Numbered from the stretch's first letter, positions 9,086 through 17,318 are shown. The stretch: DNA of 57,493 bases from an uncultured Verrucomicrobiota bacterium (GCA_937127435.1 CAKZLZ010000134.1:1-57493); one strand, 5' to 3'. Made by a program: numbers and translations. Notes: generated by a model from the letters alone, not told the origin.

Positions 9086-10308
9086 TTATCTGCTCTTTTG
9101 AAAAAGATTCCAAAACAGATCGTGTCTTTCCATTTTATGAGTTTCAGTTCAGCACGATTTAGCCGCAGAATCTCTCGGATAAAATATAAACCAAGACCAG
9201 CTCCACCTATAAGGCTTTGGCTGGCTTTTTTTCCTATGTAGCCCTTCTCGAAGATTTTACTGACTTCGTCGTTGGAGAGGGGCAGGTTAGTGGCCCAGTT
9301 CTCAACACAAACAATATTGTACTCTTCGCTAGTTTGACAAAAAACCTTAATCTCGGAGTTTGGATCGGAGAACCTTATTGAATTCTCTATTAGATGATAG
9401 AGCGCCATCCTACAACTTTCAGGGTGACAGGTTATTAAGAGGTCTAAAGATTTTGTATCTGGAAAGATTGATAGCGTTCTGTTGGTGGCATATGAATTGA
9501 GGACACCGATGACTGGTACAGCCACCTCCGATAGGAAATTTGCTGGCGCAACTTCACCAACCACGTCCTGTGGCTTCGTAGTGAAGACTTCAAATTTGAA
9601 AAGAATGTTATTTACGATGGAATCAATATCTTTCAGATATGCACAAAGGCGTTTAGGTAGCCCCTCCGGAGGTGTTAGTCCTTCGGAACGAAGTATGTAC
9701 TCTGTCTGATTCGGAATCGACGCAAGAAAAGATAATGAAGACTTCATTTCGTGCCTAAAAATAGACACATTCTTTGCACTATCTAGTAGAGGAGGCAATG
9801 GAGTTGGTTGAGGGTGGTATCCGCAATCTCCGAGAACTACAAGTAGGTCGGCGAAGGAAACTGGCTCAGCCTTCGCTAACACTGTTTGGATTTTTTTAGG
9901 TTCAATTCCAACGATGCATGAAACTAAAAGGGATAAGGGGCGATAGAACCCCTCCCTGAAATCAAGATAGAGTCTATCCAATAGGAAAATTGGTATTTTG
10001 ACATCTCGAAGAACTAAGGGTATCAAGATTTTTTGACCACTTTCTTTCTCTCTAGCTAAAGCTTCCCGAAGTTCGTCTTGACACCATCGTGATGCAATTG
10101 AGTCTGGTGATAGAACTACGCCGACATATGTTGACCGCTCCAAACCTTCCCCGATAACACCGTGGAGAGAATCCCCGGGTTCAAGCTCCCATTCATCAAG
10201 AAAGGCTTCAACCCCTAAAGATGAAAGCTCTATCGCAAGCTTCCTGACAAATTCCTTGTCCTTGTGACTGTGGCAAAGAAAAAAGTCTCGTCCGTCATCC
10301 ATTTTCAA
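9082..10308 (-). CDS. TIR-domain histidine-kinase-like protein
   Basis: A 408-residue fusion. Residues about 6-135 form a TIR domain: box 1 FFLCHSHKDKEF, FLDEWELEPGDSL, and the SRWCQDELREAL segment whose Glu79 is in the place of the NAD-cleaving glutamate of catalytic TIR proteins. Residues about 180-260 carry an H-box-like helix, FRHEMKSSL (His186). Residues about 300-405 form a GHKL ATPase with N-box HLIENSIRF, F-box IFEKGYIGKK and G2 GGAGLGLYF. The G1 box is unusual: VENWATNLP replaces the normal DxGxG. There is no signal peptide or membrane helix, so it should be cytoplasmic. It is followed by an overlapping receiver gene. A TIR output joined to a two-component kinase suggests phosphorelay-gated NAD cleavage or signalling; this is inference. 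Confidence 0.8.
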   Translation of the reverse strand: MKMDDGRDFFLCHSHKDKEFVRKLAIELSSLGVEAFLDEWELEPGDSLHGVIGEGLERSTYVGVVLSPDSIASRWCQDELREALAREKESGQKILIPLVLRDVKIPIFLLDRLYLDFREGFYRPLSLLVSCIVGIEPKKIQTVLAKAEPVSFADLLVVLGDCGYHPQPTPLPPLLDSAKNVSIFRHEMKSSLSFLASIPNQTEYILRSEGLTPPEGLPKRLCAYLKDIDSIVNNILFKFEVFTTKPQDVVGEVAPANFLSEVAVPVIGVLNSYATNRTLSIFPDTKSLDLLITCHPESCRMALYHLIENSIRFSDPNSEIKVFCQTSEEYNIVCVENWATNLPLSNDEVSKIFEKGYIGKKASQSLIGGAGLGLYFIREILRLNRAELKLIKWKDTICFGIFFKRADK

Positions 10309-10445
10309 GGTCCTCTATAGGGAATGATGTATTTGCATAAACAATGATATTAAGTTCCTAATTATGCTATTGAAAAGGGCCTTCTGGGATTAAAATTAGT
10401 ATAATATAATCCATTGTAAATATTATTTTTAGATTTTCCAACCTA

Positions 10446-10592
10446 ATGCTTGGTCATATCCTTTCTTCAAATGAATGGGATCGCATTGCCGCAGTCTTTG
10501 CTAAATCTGGAATAACTCTTGTAGATGATCTGGATTACAAATTTATGATCGATATGTTGATGGCAACGCTGAATCGTTCAACAGAACAATGA
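10446..10592 (+). CDS. small uncharacterised ORF (48 residues)
   Basis: An ATG-to-TGA frame of 48 codons on the plus strand, opposite to its neighbours, in the otherwise gene-free stretch upstream of the TIR-kinase. The product starts MLGHILSSNEW, ends NRSTEQ, and has the composition of a small soluble helical protein (VDDLDYKFMIDMLMATL). No ribosome site is obvious. It could be a real small gene, an antitoxin-like partner, or a remnant of a longer gene. Confidence 0.4.
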   Translation: MLGHILSSNEWDRIAAVFAKSGITLVDDLDYKFMIDMLMATLNRSTEQ

Positions 10593-10854
10593 AAATGGAT
10601 TCAGGTGTAAAATGATCTTCACTATTTCGTCCTTTGGGAGTCCTTTCTCCCAAAGGACGACTCGACACTTCGGGTATGGGATTTTGAATCGAATGGACGA
10701 CCTGCTAAAGGACTGCCTGAGCTATTTGGATCTTTGGAGTCAGACTCCCACCCAACCTCAAGAAGGGCAGCCATAAAAGCTATGCCAGCAGAAAGTGTTT
10801 GGGATAGATGGGGGAAAGAAGTCCTAGATATGGTGGGTGATAATTTTGAAAAAG
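10593..10854. other. decayed stretch with an open frame lacking a start
   Basis: On the plus strand a frame is open from 10611 to the TAA at 10869-10871 (86 codons) but has no ATG until late. It reads KDDSTLRVWDFES, then GRPAKGLPELFGSLES and SVWDRWGKEVLDMV. Part of it resembles the sequence at the island's left arm (8567-8640), where the frame is broken. It is probably a remnant of an element gene. The stretch also contains the hairpin at 10629-10658. Confidence 0.4.
10629..10658. repeat. perfect 12-bp inverted repeat
   Basis: GTCCTTTGGGAG and CTCCCAAAGGAC flank a 6-base loop (TCCTTT). There is no T run on either side, so it is not a standard rho-independent terminator. It lies inside the open frame without a start described above and could be a remnant transposon end or a regulatory hairpin. 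Confidence 0.7.
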
Positions 10855-11556
10855 TTAGCTTAAAGAATTAAGGTCAACAGATTCGGTTCGGTGCGTAGTT
10901 GAGTTAACCCCTTCATCATTGCTTACAGTAAGTAGCGACCCTACCTGACTCTCAAAATTCAAATTTGACATAATTCGTTCCATGCGAAAAAAGGTACCAG
11001 ACATCAATAAAATTATTATTGAAAGCATTGAAGTTATGATTAAATATACTAGGTACCAAGTCGAACCGACTATAACATCTTTAGCCTTGTATATACAAAA
11101 AACTACAACAGGTATAACTGTAATTGTAGTTACGCAAAATGCACCATAAACTGGATTCAGGGCATAGTAGAACCCCCTCTTATCTTTTTTGGGAACCTTC
11201 AAAAAGGGAGGGTAAATGAGTTTTCTGGCCATTATTGATTCCCACATCATTACGGGTATGCCACCGTTAAGGTTATTGATTTCAATTTCTATCTGACGAA
11301 TTCTTTCAGCTTCACAAGCTAATGTGTATGCTTGGCTGATTGACACAGAAGCGATCACGAATATGAAATATGGAATAATTGGGAAAATTACTTTATATTC
11401 CCCCTCACCTTGCAAACAGAAAATCAAGGCCGCACCAACAACGGAACCAAAAATTGTAAAGCTTGATGATTGCTGTTGAACAAACATGCGTACTTCATCA
11501 GACAATTTTACGTATTCTGCCTTCAGGACATCTAGCCTTTGGTCTGTGTTTAACAT
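10855..11556 (-). CDS. four-helix membrane protein, function unknown
   Basis: A 233-residue protein with two pairs of predicted membrane helices: about 33-50 (FTIFGSVVGAALIFCL), 57-75 (IFPIIPYFIFVIASVSI), 143-163 and 173-193. Before the first pair is an amphipathic helix, and between the pairs lies a charged cytoplasmic region (CEAERIRQIEIEINNL). I do not recognise the family. Small multi-helix membrane proteins in such islands often act as membrane-disrupting effectors or sensors, but nothing here proves that. It is separated from the TIR-kinase by about 545 bp, so it may form its own unit. Confidence 0.65.
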   Translation of the reverse strand: MLNTDQRLDVLKAEYVKLSDEVRMFVQQQSSSFTIFGSVVGAALIFCLQGEGEYKVIFPIIPYFIFVIASVSISQAYTLACEAERIRQIEIEINNLNGGIPVMMWESIMARKLIYPPFLKVPKKDKRGFYYALNPVYGAFCVTTITVIPVVVFCIYKAKDVIVGSTWYLVYLIITSMLSIIILLMSGTFFRMERIMSNLNFESQVGSLLTVSNDEGVNSTTHRTESVDLNSLS

Positions 11557-11577
11557 ATTTTAATTTCTCCCAATAAA

Positions 11578-11640
11578 CTGACCCCTGAAGCTGGACACCG
11601 TAATCTAGAGTCTTGCTGGGGTTTCAATTTCTATGTCAGA
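11578..11640. repeat. degenerate segment shared with 16067-16127
   Basis: Both segments start CTGACCCC, contain GGACA and TAGAG blocks at like spacing, and end ATGTCAGA, with roughly two thirds of positions alike by eye. The layout (conserved tip, short leader, ATG) is that of an insertion sequence end plus the start of its first gene. It is probably a remnant. Confidence 0.45.
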
Positions 11641-11676
11641 TCGATTCGTCAGGTCAAGGAAAGACAAGTTCATGGC

Positions 11677-12351
11677 TTAAGATTTCCCATCTTTTTGACT
11701 TTTAAGATACTCATGTCGGTACATGGGCAAACAACCCTTAAATCTTTCTTGAAGCTGGGGCATTCTTCCTCGGTGATGCCCTCCCCCTTCCAGAATTACC
11801 AGAAGCATTCCGACCATCATCGATATACCATTAGAGTGTTTGAGCGTCAGGTAAAGCAACTCAGCGGGGTATCCTTTACTGTGTCGATGAATCGCATGAA
11901 TGCCGCCATGCACGAACGAACTCAATGGCCTCCATGAATACTCCTTAAATTCCAGAAGCATACTGACTGCGTCATCCGGGGCCTTCCCCTCAAGTTTTTC
12001 CAGCATCTCACTCAACATGGGTAGCTTATTGGCTTTGTTTGAGGACTCAGCCGTAAGTTCGCACATCAATTTTGAGACAGCGGTTTCAGATGCAGCATAG
12101 TAAAGCCACATGGATCTGACCACCGCCTCATACTGAAGACGAACAAGCCCTGTCGCAGAGGTAAAATTGCCAGTCGCTATTAATATTTTTACGCTTTCCG
12201 CATGCTCAAATGAAAGACTGCACATCGCTCTACATGCCCTAACCCTTTCTGATTCCTCGTGTGGTGGAACGGTGAGAAATCCCAACAGCTCATTCTCTAA
12301 CTCAGCCGATTGAGCAAGCAGTATATTCAAATCTGAAACTTCAGTCGTCAT
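11677..12351 (-). CDS. all-helical protein of unknown function, HEPN-like pattern
   Basis: A 224-residue soluble protein, almost entirely helical (ESERVRACRAMCSLSFEHAESVKILIATGNF and following, broken here for length at about residues 34-64). It resembles uncharacterised families of the DUF5677/DUF6988 kind, including the LVRLQYEAVVRSMWLYY helix and SSFVHGGIHAIHRH late in the chain. Those families are loosely linked to HEPN folds; no classical RxxxxH ribonuclease motif is clear. Its ATG overlaps by 4 bp the stop of the nuclease-like gene upstream, so the two are a translationally coupled pair. Confidence 0.6.
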   Translation of the reverse strand: MTTEVSDLNILLAQSAELENELLGFLTVPPHEESERVRACRAMCSLSFEHAESVKILIATGNFTSATGLVRLQYEAVVRSMWLYYAASETAVSKLMCELTAESSNKANKLPMLSEMLEKLEGKAPDDAVSMLLEFKEYSWRPLSSFVHGGIHAIHRHSKGYPAELLYLTLKHSNGISMMVGMLLVILEGGGHHRGRMPQLQERFKGCLPMYRHEYLKSQKDGKS

Positions 12352-12857
12352 AAGAATGAGGATTGAACATCTGAAAATATTCCGGCGTGTGATTTCTTCC
12401 AGTAGACCTTGGGGCCTGAAGGTAAAAAATATACCGCTGTGACAAACCCGACAACATCAGGAGTAATGCTGGTGTATTTCGTAAACCATTCTTCGTCGTG
12501 TGGGTAAAATAGTCTAGATGGGAGTCTGTCTTTGTGATGCGTCTTCCATTCCATCAAAGCAATCGGTGTGTGTACTCTTTTGCGATCTTGACCCCATGTA
12601 TTATGGAAAGGCTCAGACCAAACCACTAAATCACGCCGTGCATGAAGGTTTGTGTATCCTTCAGGTTGGGCAATGCCGCACTCAATACAGATTTGTGCGG
12701 CATGGTGCAAAGGCCCTTTAGGGGTGATGAGATCCATGAGAAATGCGTGGGCGAATGTGTTAACGCAGTCATGCTCTTTCCCTCTCCAGTCATTCTTGGT
12801 GAGCCATGTCCCAAAGTTATACAGAGCTACATCTATAATTTTTTCAATTTTTTTCAT
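12348..12857 (-). CDS. PD-(D/E)XK-like nuclease candidate
   Basis: A 169-residue protein (from the ATG at 12857; a TTG at 12881 would add 8). I see the order of a small PD-(D/E)XK fold: helix with EHDCVNTFAHAFL, strand RRDLVVW (Asp), then strand IALMEWKTHH carrying the ExK pair, and a later hydrophobic strand VVGFVTAVYFLP. The catalytic set Asp...Glu-x-Lys is therefore complete. The family is unknown to me and activity is inferred. It overlaps the next gene by ATGA. Confidence 0.55.
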   Translation of the reverse strand: MKKIEKIIDVALYNFGTWLTKNDWRGKEHDCVNTFAHAFLMDLITPKGPLHHAAQICIECGIAQPEGYTNLHARRDLVVWSEPFHNTWGQDRKRVHTPIALMEWKTHHKDRLPSRLFYPHDEEWFTKYTSITPDVVGFVTAVYFLPSGPKVYWKKSHAGIFSDVQSSFL

Positions 12858-12917
12858 AACGATCAAACGCCAAAGACCCAAAGGGTTCGCTCCAAGGTAA
12901 GGATTGAAATTTACTCT

Positions 12918-13346
12918 TCATTGAAATTCCATTCCCCCAAGCAATTCTTCAACGGCCTTCAGGTACCGGACGAAAGTCAAGGTTGGTGGTTCTGACTGGT
13001 TATTGGGTGAGCCATCGGCACAGGGATAGTTATTGTCTCCTCCCGTAATCAGGTGCTTGTCCCCGTATTCAATTTCCAATGACCACTGCGTTCCATCTCT
13101 TACGCCATTGTTTGGATACTCAGTTTGCCATTGCCAAATCTTGAGGTCATCAAGTTCTATACGGAATTTTCGCCATTGAGATTCTGTGGGGCGAATGTGC
13201 ATACTTTCAGGGTTCTCCCATCCAAAATCAAGTGTCGTATAGATCAGACCGCCATTATTCAATTCGATTGAATGTGAGGTTCCCAGAAAACCACCAATAG
13301 ATGCACGTAGCTTCATTGGGATCTGTGGTTGTTTTAATGCCTTCAT
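12918..13346 (-). CDS. hypothetical protein (142 residues)
   Basis: A soluble, beta-rich protein with conserved-looking blocks KIWQWQTEYPNNGVRDGTQW and LEIEYGDKHLITGG, then a C-terminal helix VRYLKAVEELLGG. I recall similar short proteins as uncharacterised in many bacteria, without a known role. It lies in the middle of the island gene row, 36 bp after the next upstream gene and 60 bp before the nuclease candidate, so cotranscription is likely. An internal ATG ten codons in is a possible alternative start. Confidence 0.6.
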   Translation of the reverse strand: MKALKQPQIPMKLRASIGGFLGTSHSIELNNGGLIYTTLDFGWENPESMHIRPTESQWRKFRIELDDLKIWQWQTEYPNNGVRDGTQWSLEIEYGDKHLITGGDNNYPCADGSPNNQSEPPTLTFVRYLKAVEELLGGMEFQ

Positions 13347-13382
13347 GCGCCAAGACGTAATCCGAAATTTAAAAAATCCTAG

Positions 13383-13958
13383 TCAGCAAAATAAAAGGTG
13401 TTCTTGCAATTGAGGCCATTTGAAAATGTAGATATTAGACGGGATGGGATCATGACTACATTTGTACCTCATTCTTCTTAGGGTCTCGATCCAACGATCA
13501 GTTTCGATAGTGTCAGGAACGATTAAGAAACCCCATCGGCCGGCAATTGAAGCAGCCAATAGGCTTCCTAAAAAGTATTTTGATTTTGCATTTTCTACTT
13601 CAACAGCGATTCCAACCACGGAATTTTGGTTAGGTTCAGAACGGAATCCATATTCACGATCATTTCTGTCAGGAAAAACACAACAGGGAATCAATTCATC
13701 GACGACCGACTTTAATATATCAGCATACTGATTGAACATATTTCTATCTAATTGCGCTTGCTCTTCAGTTCTGTTTCCCTTGGTTCCGATTGGGCCAAAT
13801 GTAAGGTCAATCTTGAAAGACCTTTCGTGCAAGTCATCTGTCTCATGATTAAATATGTCAAGCTTACCGTGACAAATCAGCCCTCGCCGTTGAAGTTCAA
13901 TTTTGAGAAAATTTGTAACAGTTCGTTCTTTCATTCCTTCACCTAAAAAGTGTTGCAT
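13383..13958 (-). CDS. possible restriction-endonuclease-like protein (191 residues)
   Basis: The sequence FKIDLTFG (about residue 48) and GIAVEVENAKSKYFLGSLLA (about 115-135) fit the strand-Asp and strand-Glu-x-Glu positions of PD-(D/E)XK-like folds, followed by the strand WGFLIVPD. The last catalytic residue would be atypical (Glu-x-Glu rather than Glu-x-Lys), so the assignment is weak. A second ATG at 13934 has a good GGTGAAGG ribosome site just before it and may be the true start. It is 33 bp downstream of the 677-residue nuclease-like gene. Confidence 0.5.
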   Translation of the reverse strand: MQHFLGEGMKERTVTNFLKIELQRRGLICHGKLDIFNHETDDLHERSFKIDLTFGPIGTKGNRTEEQAQLDRNMFNQYADILKSVVDELIPCCVFPDRNDREYGFRSEPNQNSVVGIAVEVENAKSKYFLGSLLAASIAGRWGFLIVPDTIETDRWIETLRRMRYKCSHDPIPSNIYIFKWPQLQEHLLFC

Positions 13959-13991
13959 CCTAAGCCGTCCAGTGTTTTGTAGTCAAGTCAA

Positions 13992-16025
13992 TCATAGCAG
14001 TAAATCTGTATTTGCAATGTACTCATTATAACCATTCGATTTTAGAACAGGAAACCCTTGGTCAGATTCCAGTCTCTCGATAATAGAATAGCCTTTCATA
14101 ATATAGTTTTTTATAACAATTTTATTCGATGACTCTTGCAGGCAAGGTATAATCGACGTTCTTTCAGTAAAATGGCTTTTATTTTCAAATATCTGAGGAG
14201 GTTTTTTTAAATATTTTGAAAGATTAGCCTCGGCTTCAATCGAATTTTTGTAGAGCAATATTTCCGAATAATGCTTTAGCTGTTTTGTTTCTGGGTGAAC
14301 TCCAGTGGCCAAAGGAATCTTATTTGATTCGAAATAACATGACAAAATGCTTTCGTCACAAACTGGCACATCGGAAACGGTGAAACCCACATGCATCCTG
14401 CCCCCATTTATTATGCAAGAAAGTATAGAGTATGAATCATCTCCTAAACTTTTCCATTTTAATGATTTAAAAATATTATCTAGATTATTTTTAACGAAAG
14501 CCTCTTTCCGTTTAATTTGGGTTGCAGCTTCCTCCAATCTTTGAACAGTATTGTAATGTGAAATAGGAGAATCTGCGGTTACGATTGATTTAATCTCACC
14601 TATCAGAATCGTTTTGCCTATGCGAAATATCAAATCGATTTCCTCCTCTTCTTTACCAAATTTAAATCGACGATTTACGGCACGATCATAATCCTTAAAT
14701 AACTCGTTTTCTGTTAAGGCATCATTTATTTCACGAAGTACTGTCTGTTCGTAAACAAGCCCTTTACCTTCAAGGTCAACACCTAGCGAAACCAAAAAAT
14801 GCTCAGTCAATCTTTGCATGTTTGGGCTAGTCAATGAACCAGTCGACACAGCATACAAGTTATTGTTTACAGAAACAATAGGGTGGCACCATAGATCACA
14901 TTCCGGATTTCCTGTATGCTCCAAAAAATCAAATATTTTGCGGACTAGCTCGAAGTCTATACCTATGGCCTTAGATGTTGCTTTCTGTAGATCACTTTTA
15001 GGCAATTTGGGACAAAAGTGTAGAAGTTTATTAAAAGTCCAATATTCATTATTTATGGGAAATCCACTACGTAACTGTAAAGACAATATTGAGAGAACTC
15101 TAAAAACCTCAAGCAAATTAAAAACGGAGAACCCAAACTGTTTAGCGTCACTTAAAACCTGATTCCCGAATTGATCGGACAAGTCCTTAGTATGACATCG
15201 CCATAAAAAATCTAACAACTGGATTTTTTGATCTGCCTTTGGTAAACTTATTATTTCACAAATTCTTCGTTTGCCAGATTTCCTGAAACAAATGTAGTTA
15301 TCATGTTCTATAAAGAGTTGACTGCTTGGAGAATCGAATATCGACATGTATTGAGCTGCAAGTTTCTGGATTCTCATGTGACTAACCTCAAACCCCACTT
15401 CAATATCAGACAAAGGTTGGGATATTTGGAAAACCTTAAGTTCTTCTGAAATACATTTGAAGCTGTAATTTGACCATAATATTGCAGCCCAATAGTCTTC
15501 ATAAATCCCATATAATTGCGAAAGACCCATTTCTTTTCCAACAAATGATAATTTATCTATCGGAGCAGAACCCTTTCTTAAATGTTCTCCCTTATTTTTT
15601 CTTTGAATACAGAGTGAAACAGCCTTCTCGATACCATCAATTGATCCGTTAGCGACCTCCTCAAAAGTCATTTCATTTTTATTCAGAGTGTTTTTGGTGG
15701 TTTTTCTGGAAACATTTAATCCGTCCCTAGTAAATTTTTCTTTTAAAATTTGGTGTGTATTCCGATTAGAATCGGATAAAAATGCAGTAATGATTTCATC
15801 ATTTGTCATGTCAGGTGCGCATTCTTGGTACAACTCCCTGAGGCAAATCCGAATCTCTTCCAGTAACTCAAAGATCACTATTCCAGCTTTAAACAACTCA
15901 ACATCTCTTTCTGAAACGGGTTGGTTTATTGAATCAAACTCTTTCTTCCAGCTTGCCAAAGAAAACCCTCTTTGGGTTGGTTGCTTTAGTTTGTTTTCCC
16001 TTATTTTTTTAAATAAATGTGACAT
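13992..16025 (-). CDS. large protein with PD-(D/E)XK-like nuclease core
   Basis: A 677-residue soluble protein, the first gene of the minus-strand row. The N-terminal two thirds are helical and unrecognised. At about 445-500 is a nuclease-like core: RRFKFGKEEEEIDLIFRI supplies the Asp strand and TILIGEIKSIV the Glu-x-Lys strand, followed by a helix rich in Glu and Lys (EEAATQIKRKEAF). The layout is like Mrr/NERD-type domains joined to a large recognition or sensor part. Strong AT bias distinguishes it from flanking chromosomal genes. Defence is the likely theme from context; target and activity are unknown. Confidence 0.65.
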   Translation of the reverse strand: MSHLFKKIRENKLKQPTQRGFSLASWKKEFDSINQPVSERDVELFKAGIVIFELLEEIRICLRELYQECAPDMTNDEIITAFLSDSNRNTHQILKEKFTRDGLNVSRKTTKNTLNKNEMTFEEVANGSIDGIEKAVSLCIQRKNKGEHLRKGSAPIDKLSFVGKEMGLSQLYGIYEDYWAAILWSNYSFKCISEELKVFQISQPLSDIEVGFEVSHMRIQKLAAQYMSIFDSPSSQLFIEHDNYICFRKSGKRRICEIISLPKADQKIQLLDFLWRCHTKDLSDQFGNQVLSDAKQFGFSVFNLLEVFRVLSILSLQLRSGFPINNEYWTFNKLLHFCPKLPKSDLQKATSKAIGIDFELVRKIFDFLEHTGNPECDLWCHPIVSVNNNLYAVSTGSLTSPNMQRLTEHFLVSLGVDLEGKGLVYEQTVLREINDALTENELFKDYDRAVNRRFKFGKEEEEIDLIFRIGKTILIGEIKSIVTADSPISHYNTVQRLEEAATQIKRKEAFVKNNLDNIFKSLKWKSLGDDSYSILSCIINGGRMHVGFTVSDVPVCDESILSCYFESNKIPLATGVHPETKQLKHYSEILLYKNSIEAEANLSKYLKKPPQIFENKSHFTERTSIIPCLQESSNKIVIKNYIMKGYSIIERLESDQGFPVLKSNGYNEYIANTDLLL

Positions 16026-16066
16026 TTAACTTACACTCATAATCTAAACAGATTTAAACAAGAGAC

Positions 16067-16127
16067 CTGACCCCGAAAGAAGGACAAAATAATTAGAGAC
16101 CTGCCGAGGATCTGTTTTTATGTCAGA
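16067..16127. repeat. degenerate segment shared with 11578-11640
   Basis: Second copy of the CTGACCCC...ATGTCAGA segment described at 11578. It ends 6 bp from the left inverted repeat of the IS3 element, so the IS appears to have landed in or beside an older IS remnant. Confidence 0.45.
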
Positions 16128-16133
16128 ATGTTT

Positions 16134-16146
16134 TGTAATCCCCCCA
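16134..16146 (+). repeat. IS left inverted repeat
   Basis: Reads TGTAATCCCCCCA and is the exact reverse complement of 17319-17331. Confidence 0.8.
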
Positions 16147-16176
16147 TTTTGAGTAGCCGCGAGAAGTAGAGGGTTT

Positions 16177-17001
16177 TTATGCTGCCTCGAGTTTCATTTG
16201 AGGCGTGATTCCTCCCAATGCGGTGTGGGGTCGTTCGTGATTGTAACTCCACATCCACTGGGTGGCAAGCTCCTGTGCCTGTTCAATGCTTTCAAAGAGA
16301 TGCAGATCCAACCATTCATGGCGTGCCGTTCGGTTGAAGCGTTCGATGTAGGCGTTCTGTGTTGGCTTGCCCGGCTGGATAAACAGGAGCCTGATGTCCT
16401 GGGCAGCTGCCCAGGACATCAGCTCACGGCTGGCATATTCAGGGCCGTTGTCGCAACGGATGCAGGACGGCTTTCCGCGCCATTCAATGACCTGTTCCAA
16501 GCTCCGGATCACCCTTGATGCGGGCAAGGAAAAGTCCACTTCGATCCCCAGGGCCTCACGGTTATAATCATCGATTACATTAAAGGTTCGGATACTCCGA
16601 CCATCGATGAGGGCATCGCTCATGAAGTCCATTGACCATATTTCATTCTTGTTCTTTGGTGTCTCCAAAGCATCGGGCTTATCTCTTTTCTGCCTCTTCC
16701 GGGGCTTAATTCGCAGATTTAGCTCGAGTTCACGGTAGATCCGATACACGCGTTTATGGTTCCATTCAAAACCTTTCACGTTGCGCAGGTAGTCAAAGCA
16801 GATCCCAAAACCCCAGCGCCGATGCGAGGTAGTCATGCGCAAAAACCAATCGGCGATCTGTTCGTTCTCGGTGCTTAATTTTGCTTCATAGCGGTAGCAG
16901 GATTCACTAATTCGAAAGGCCGCACAGGCCGTCCGGATCGTGCATCTCTGCTCCTCAACGACTTTCTTAACCATCTCCTTGCGCTGAGATAGCTTCACCA
17001 C
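16177..17001 (-). CDS. IS3-family transposase OrfB (DDE integrase)
   Basis: A 274-residue catalytic part of the transposase. It has the HTH_21-like N-terminus ([20 protein letters not shown]), then the rve integrase core: first Asp in [10 protein letters not shown], second in [10 protein letters not shown], and the Glu in [13 protein letters not shown]. It ends with the usual [14 protein letters not shown]. The frame starts with GTG at 17001 and overlaps orfA by 7 bp. The normal product is probably an OrfAB fusion made through the slip site at 17001-17007. It appears intact. Confidence 0.92.
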   Translation of the reverse strand: MVKLSQRKEMVKKVVEEQRCTIRTACAAFRISESCYRYEAKLSTENEQIADWFLRMTTSHRRWGFGICFDYLRNVKGFEWNHKRVYRIYRELELNLRIKPRKRQKRDKPDALETPKNKNEIWSMDFMSDALIDGRSIRTFNVIDDYNREALGIEVDFSLPASRVIRSLEQVIEWRGKPSCIRCDNGPEYASRELMSWAAAQDIRLLFIQPGKPTQNAYIERFNRTARHEWLDLHLFESIEQAQELATQWMWSYNHERPHTALGGITPQMKLEAA

Positions 17002-17261
17002 TTTTTTTCAAGCGCCTCCGAGACGATCTCAGCTTTTAGCCGTTCCTCCGCATACATTTTCTTGAGCCGACGATTTTCGGCCTCGAGTTCTTTGAGCCTT
17101 GCCATCAAAGATGCATCCATCCCTCCGTATTTTGCCCGCCACTTGTAAAAAGTAGCCGCACTCATTCCGTGCTCCCTGCAAAGATCCGGTACTTTCACTC
17201 CTGACTCTGCCTGCTTCAATATCGCCAAAATCTGGCTGTCGCTGTATTTCGATTTCTTCAT
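16995..17261 (-). CDS. IS3-family transposase OrfA
   Basis: An 88-residue DNA-binding protein. It has a helix-turn-helix ([20 protein letters not shown] to [15 protein letters not shown]) and then a leucine-zipper-like helix ([20 protein letters not shown]) used for dimer formation. The sequence is typical of the IS407 branch. It ends in Lys-Lys-Trp-stop directly over the slippery heptamer. Confidence 0.92.
   Translation of the reverse strand: MKKSKYSDSQILAILKQAESGVKVPDLCREHGMSAATFYKWRAKYGGMDASLMARLKELEAENRRLKKMYAEERLKAEIVSEALEKKW
17001..17007 (-). other. programmed -1 frameshift site
   Basis: On the minus strand orfA reads A-AAA-AAG just before TGG-TGA. Slipping back one base here puts the ribosome exactly in the orfB frame (GTG GTG AAG), giving an OrfAB fusion. 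This heptamer is the standard slip site of the IS3 family. Confidence 0.75.
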
Positions 17262-17318
17262 GTGTCGTCGTCCTTTTTTCGGTTGTAGATTACTCTACTT
17301 ATGACGACCACTCTTTTC

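Noticed and set aside
10629..10658. Rho-independent terminator
   Set aside because: The 12-bp stem is perfect but no T run follows on either strand.
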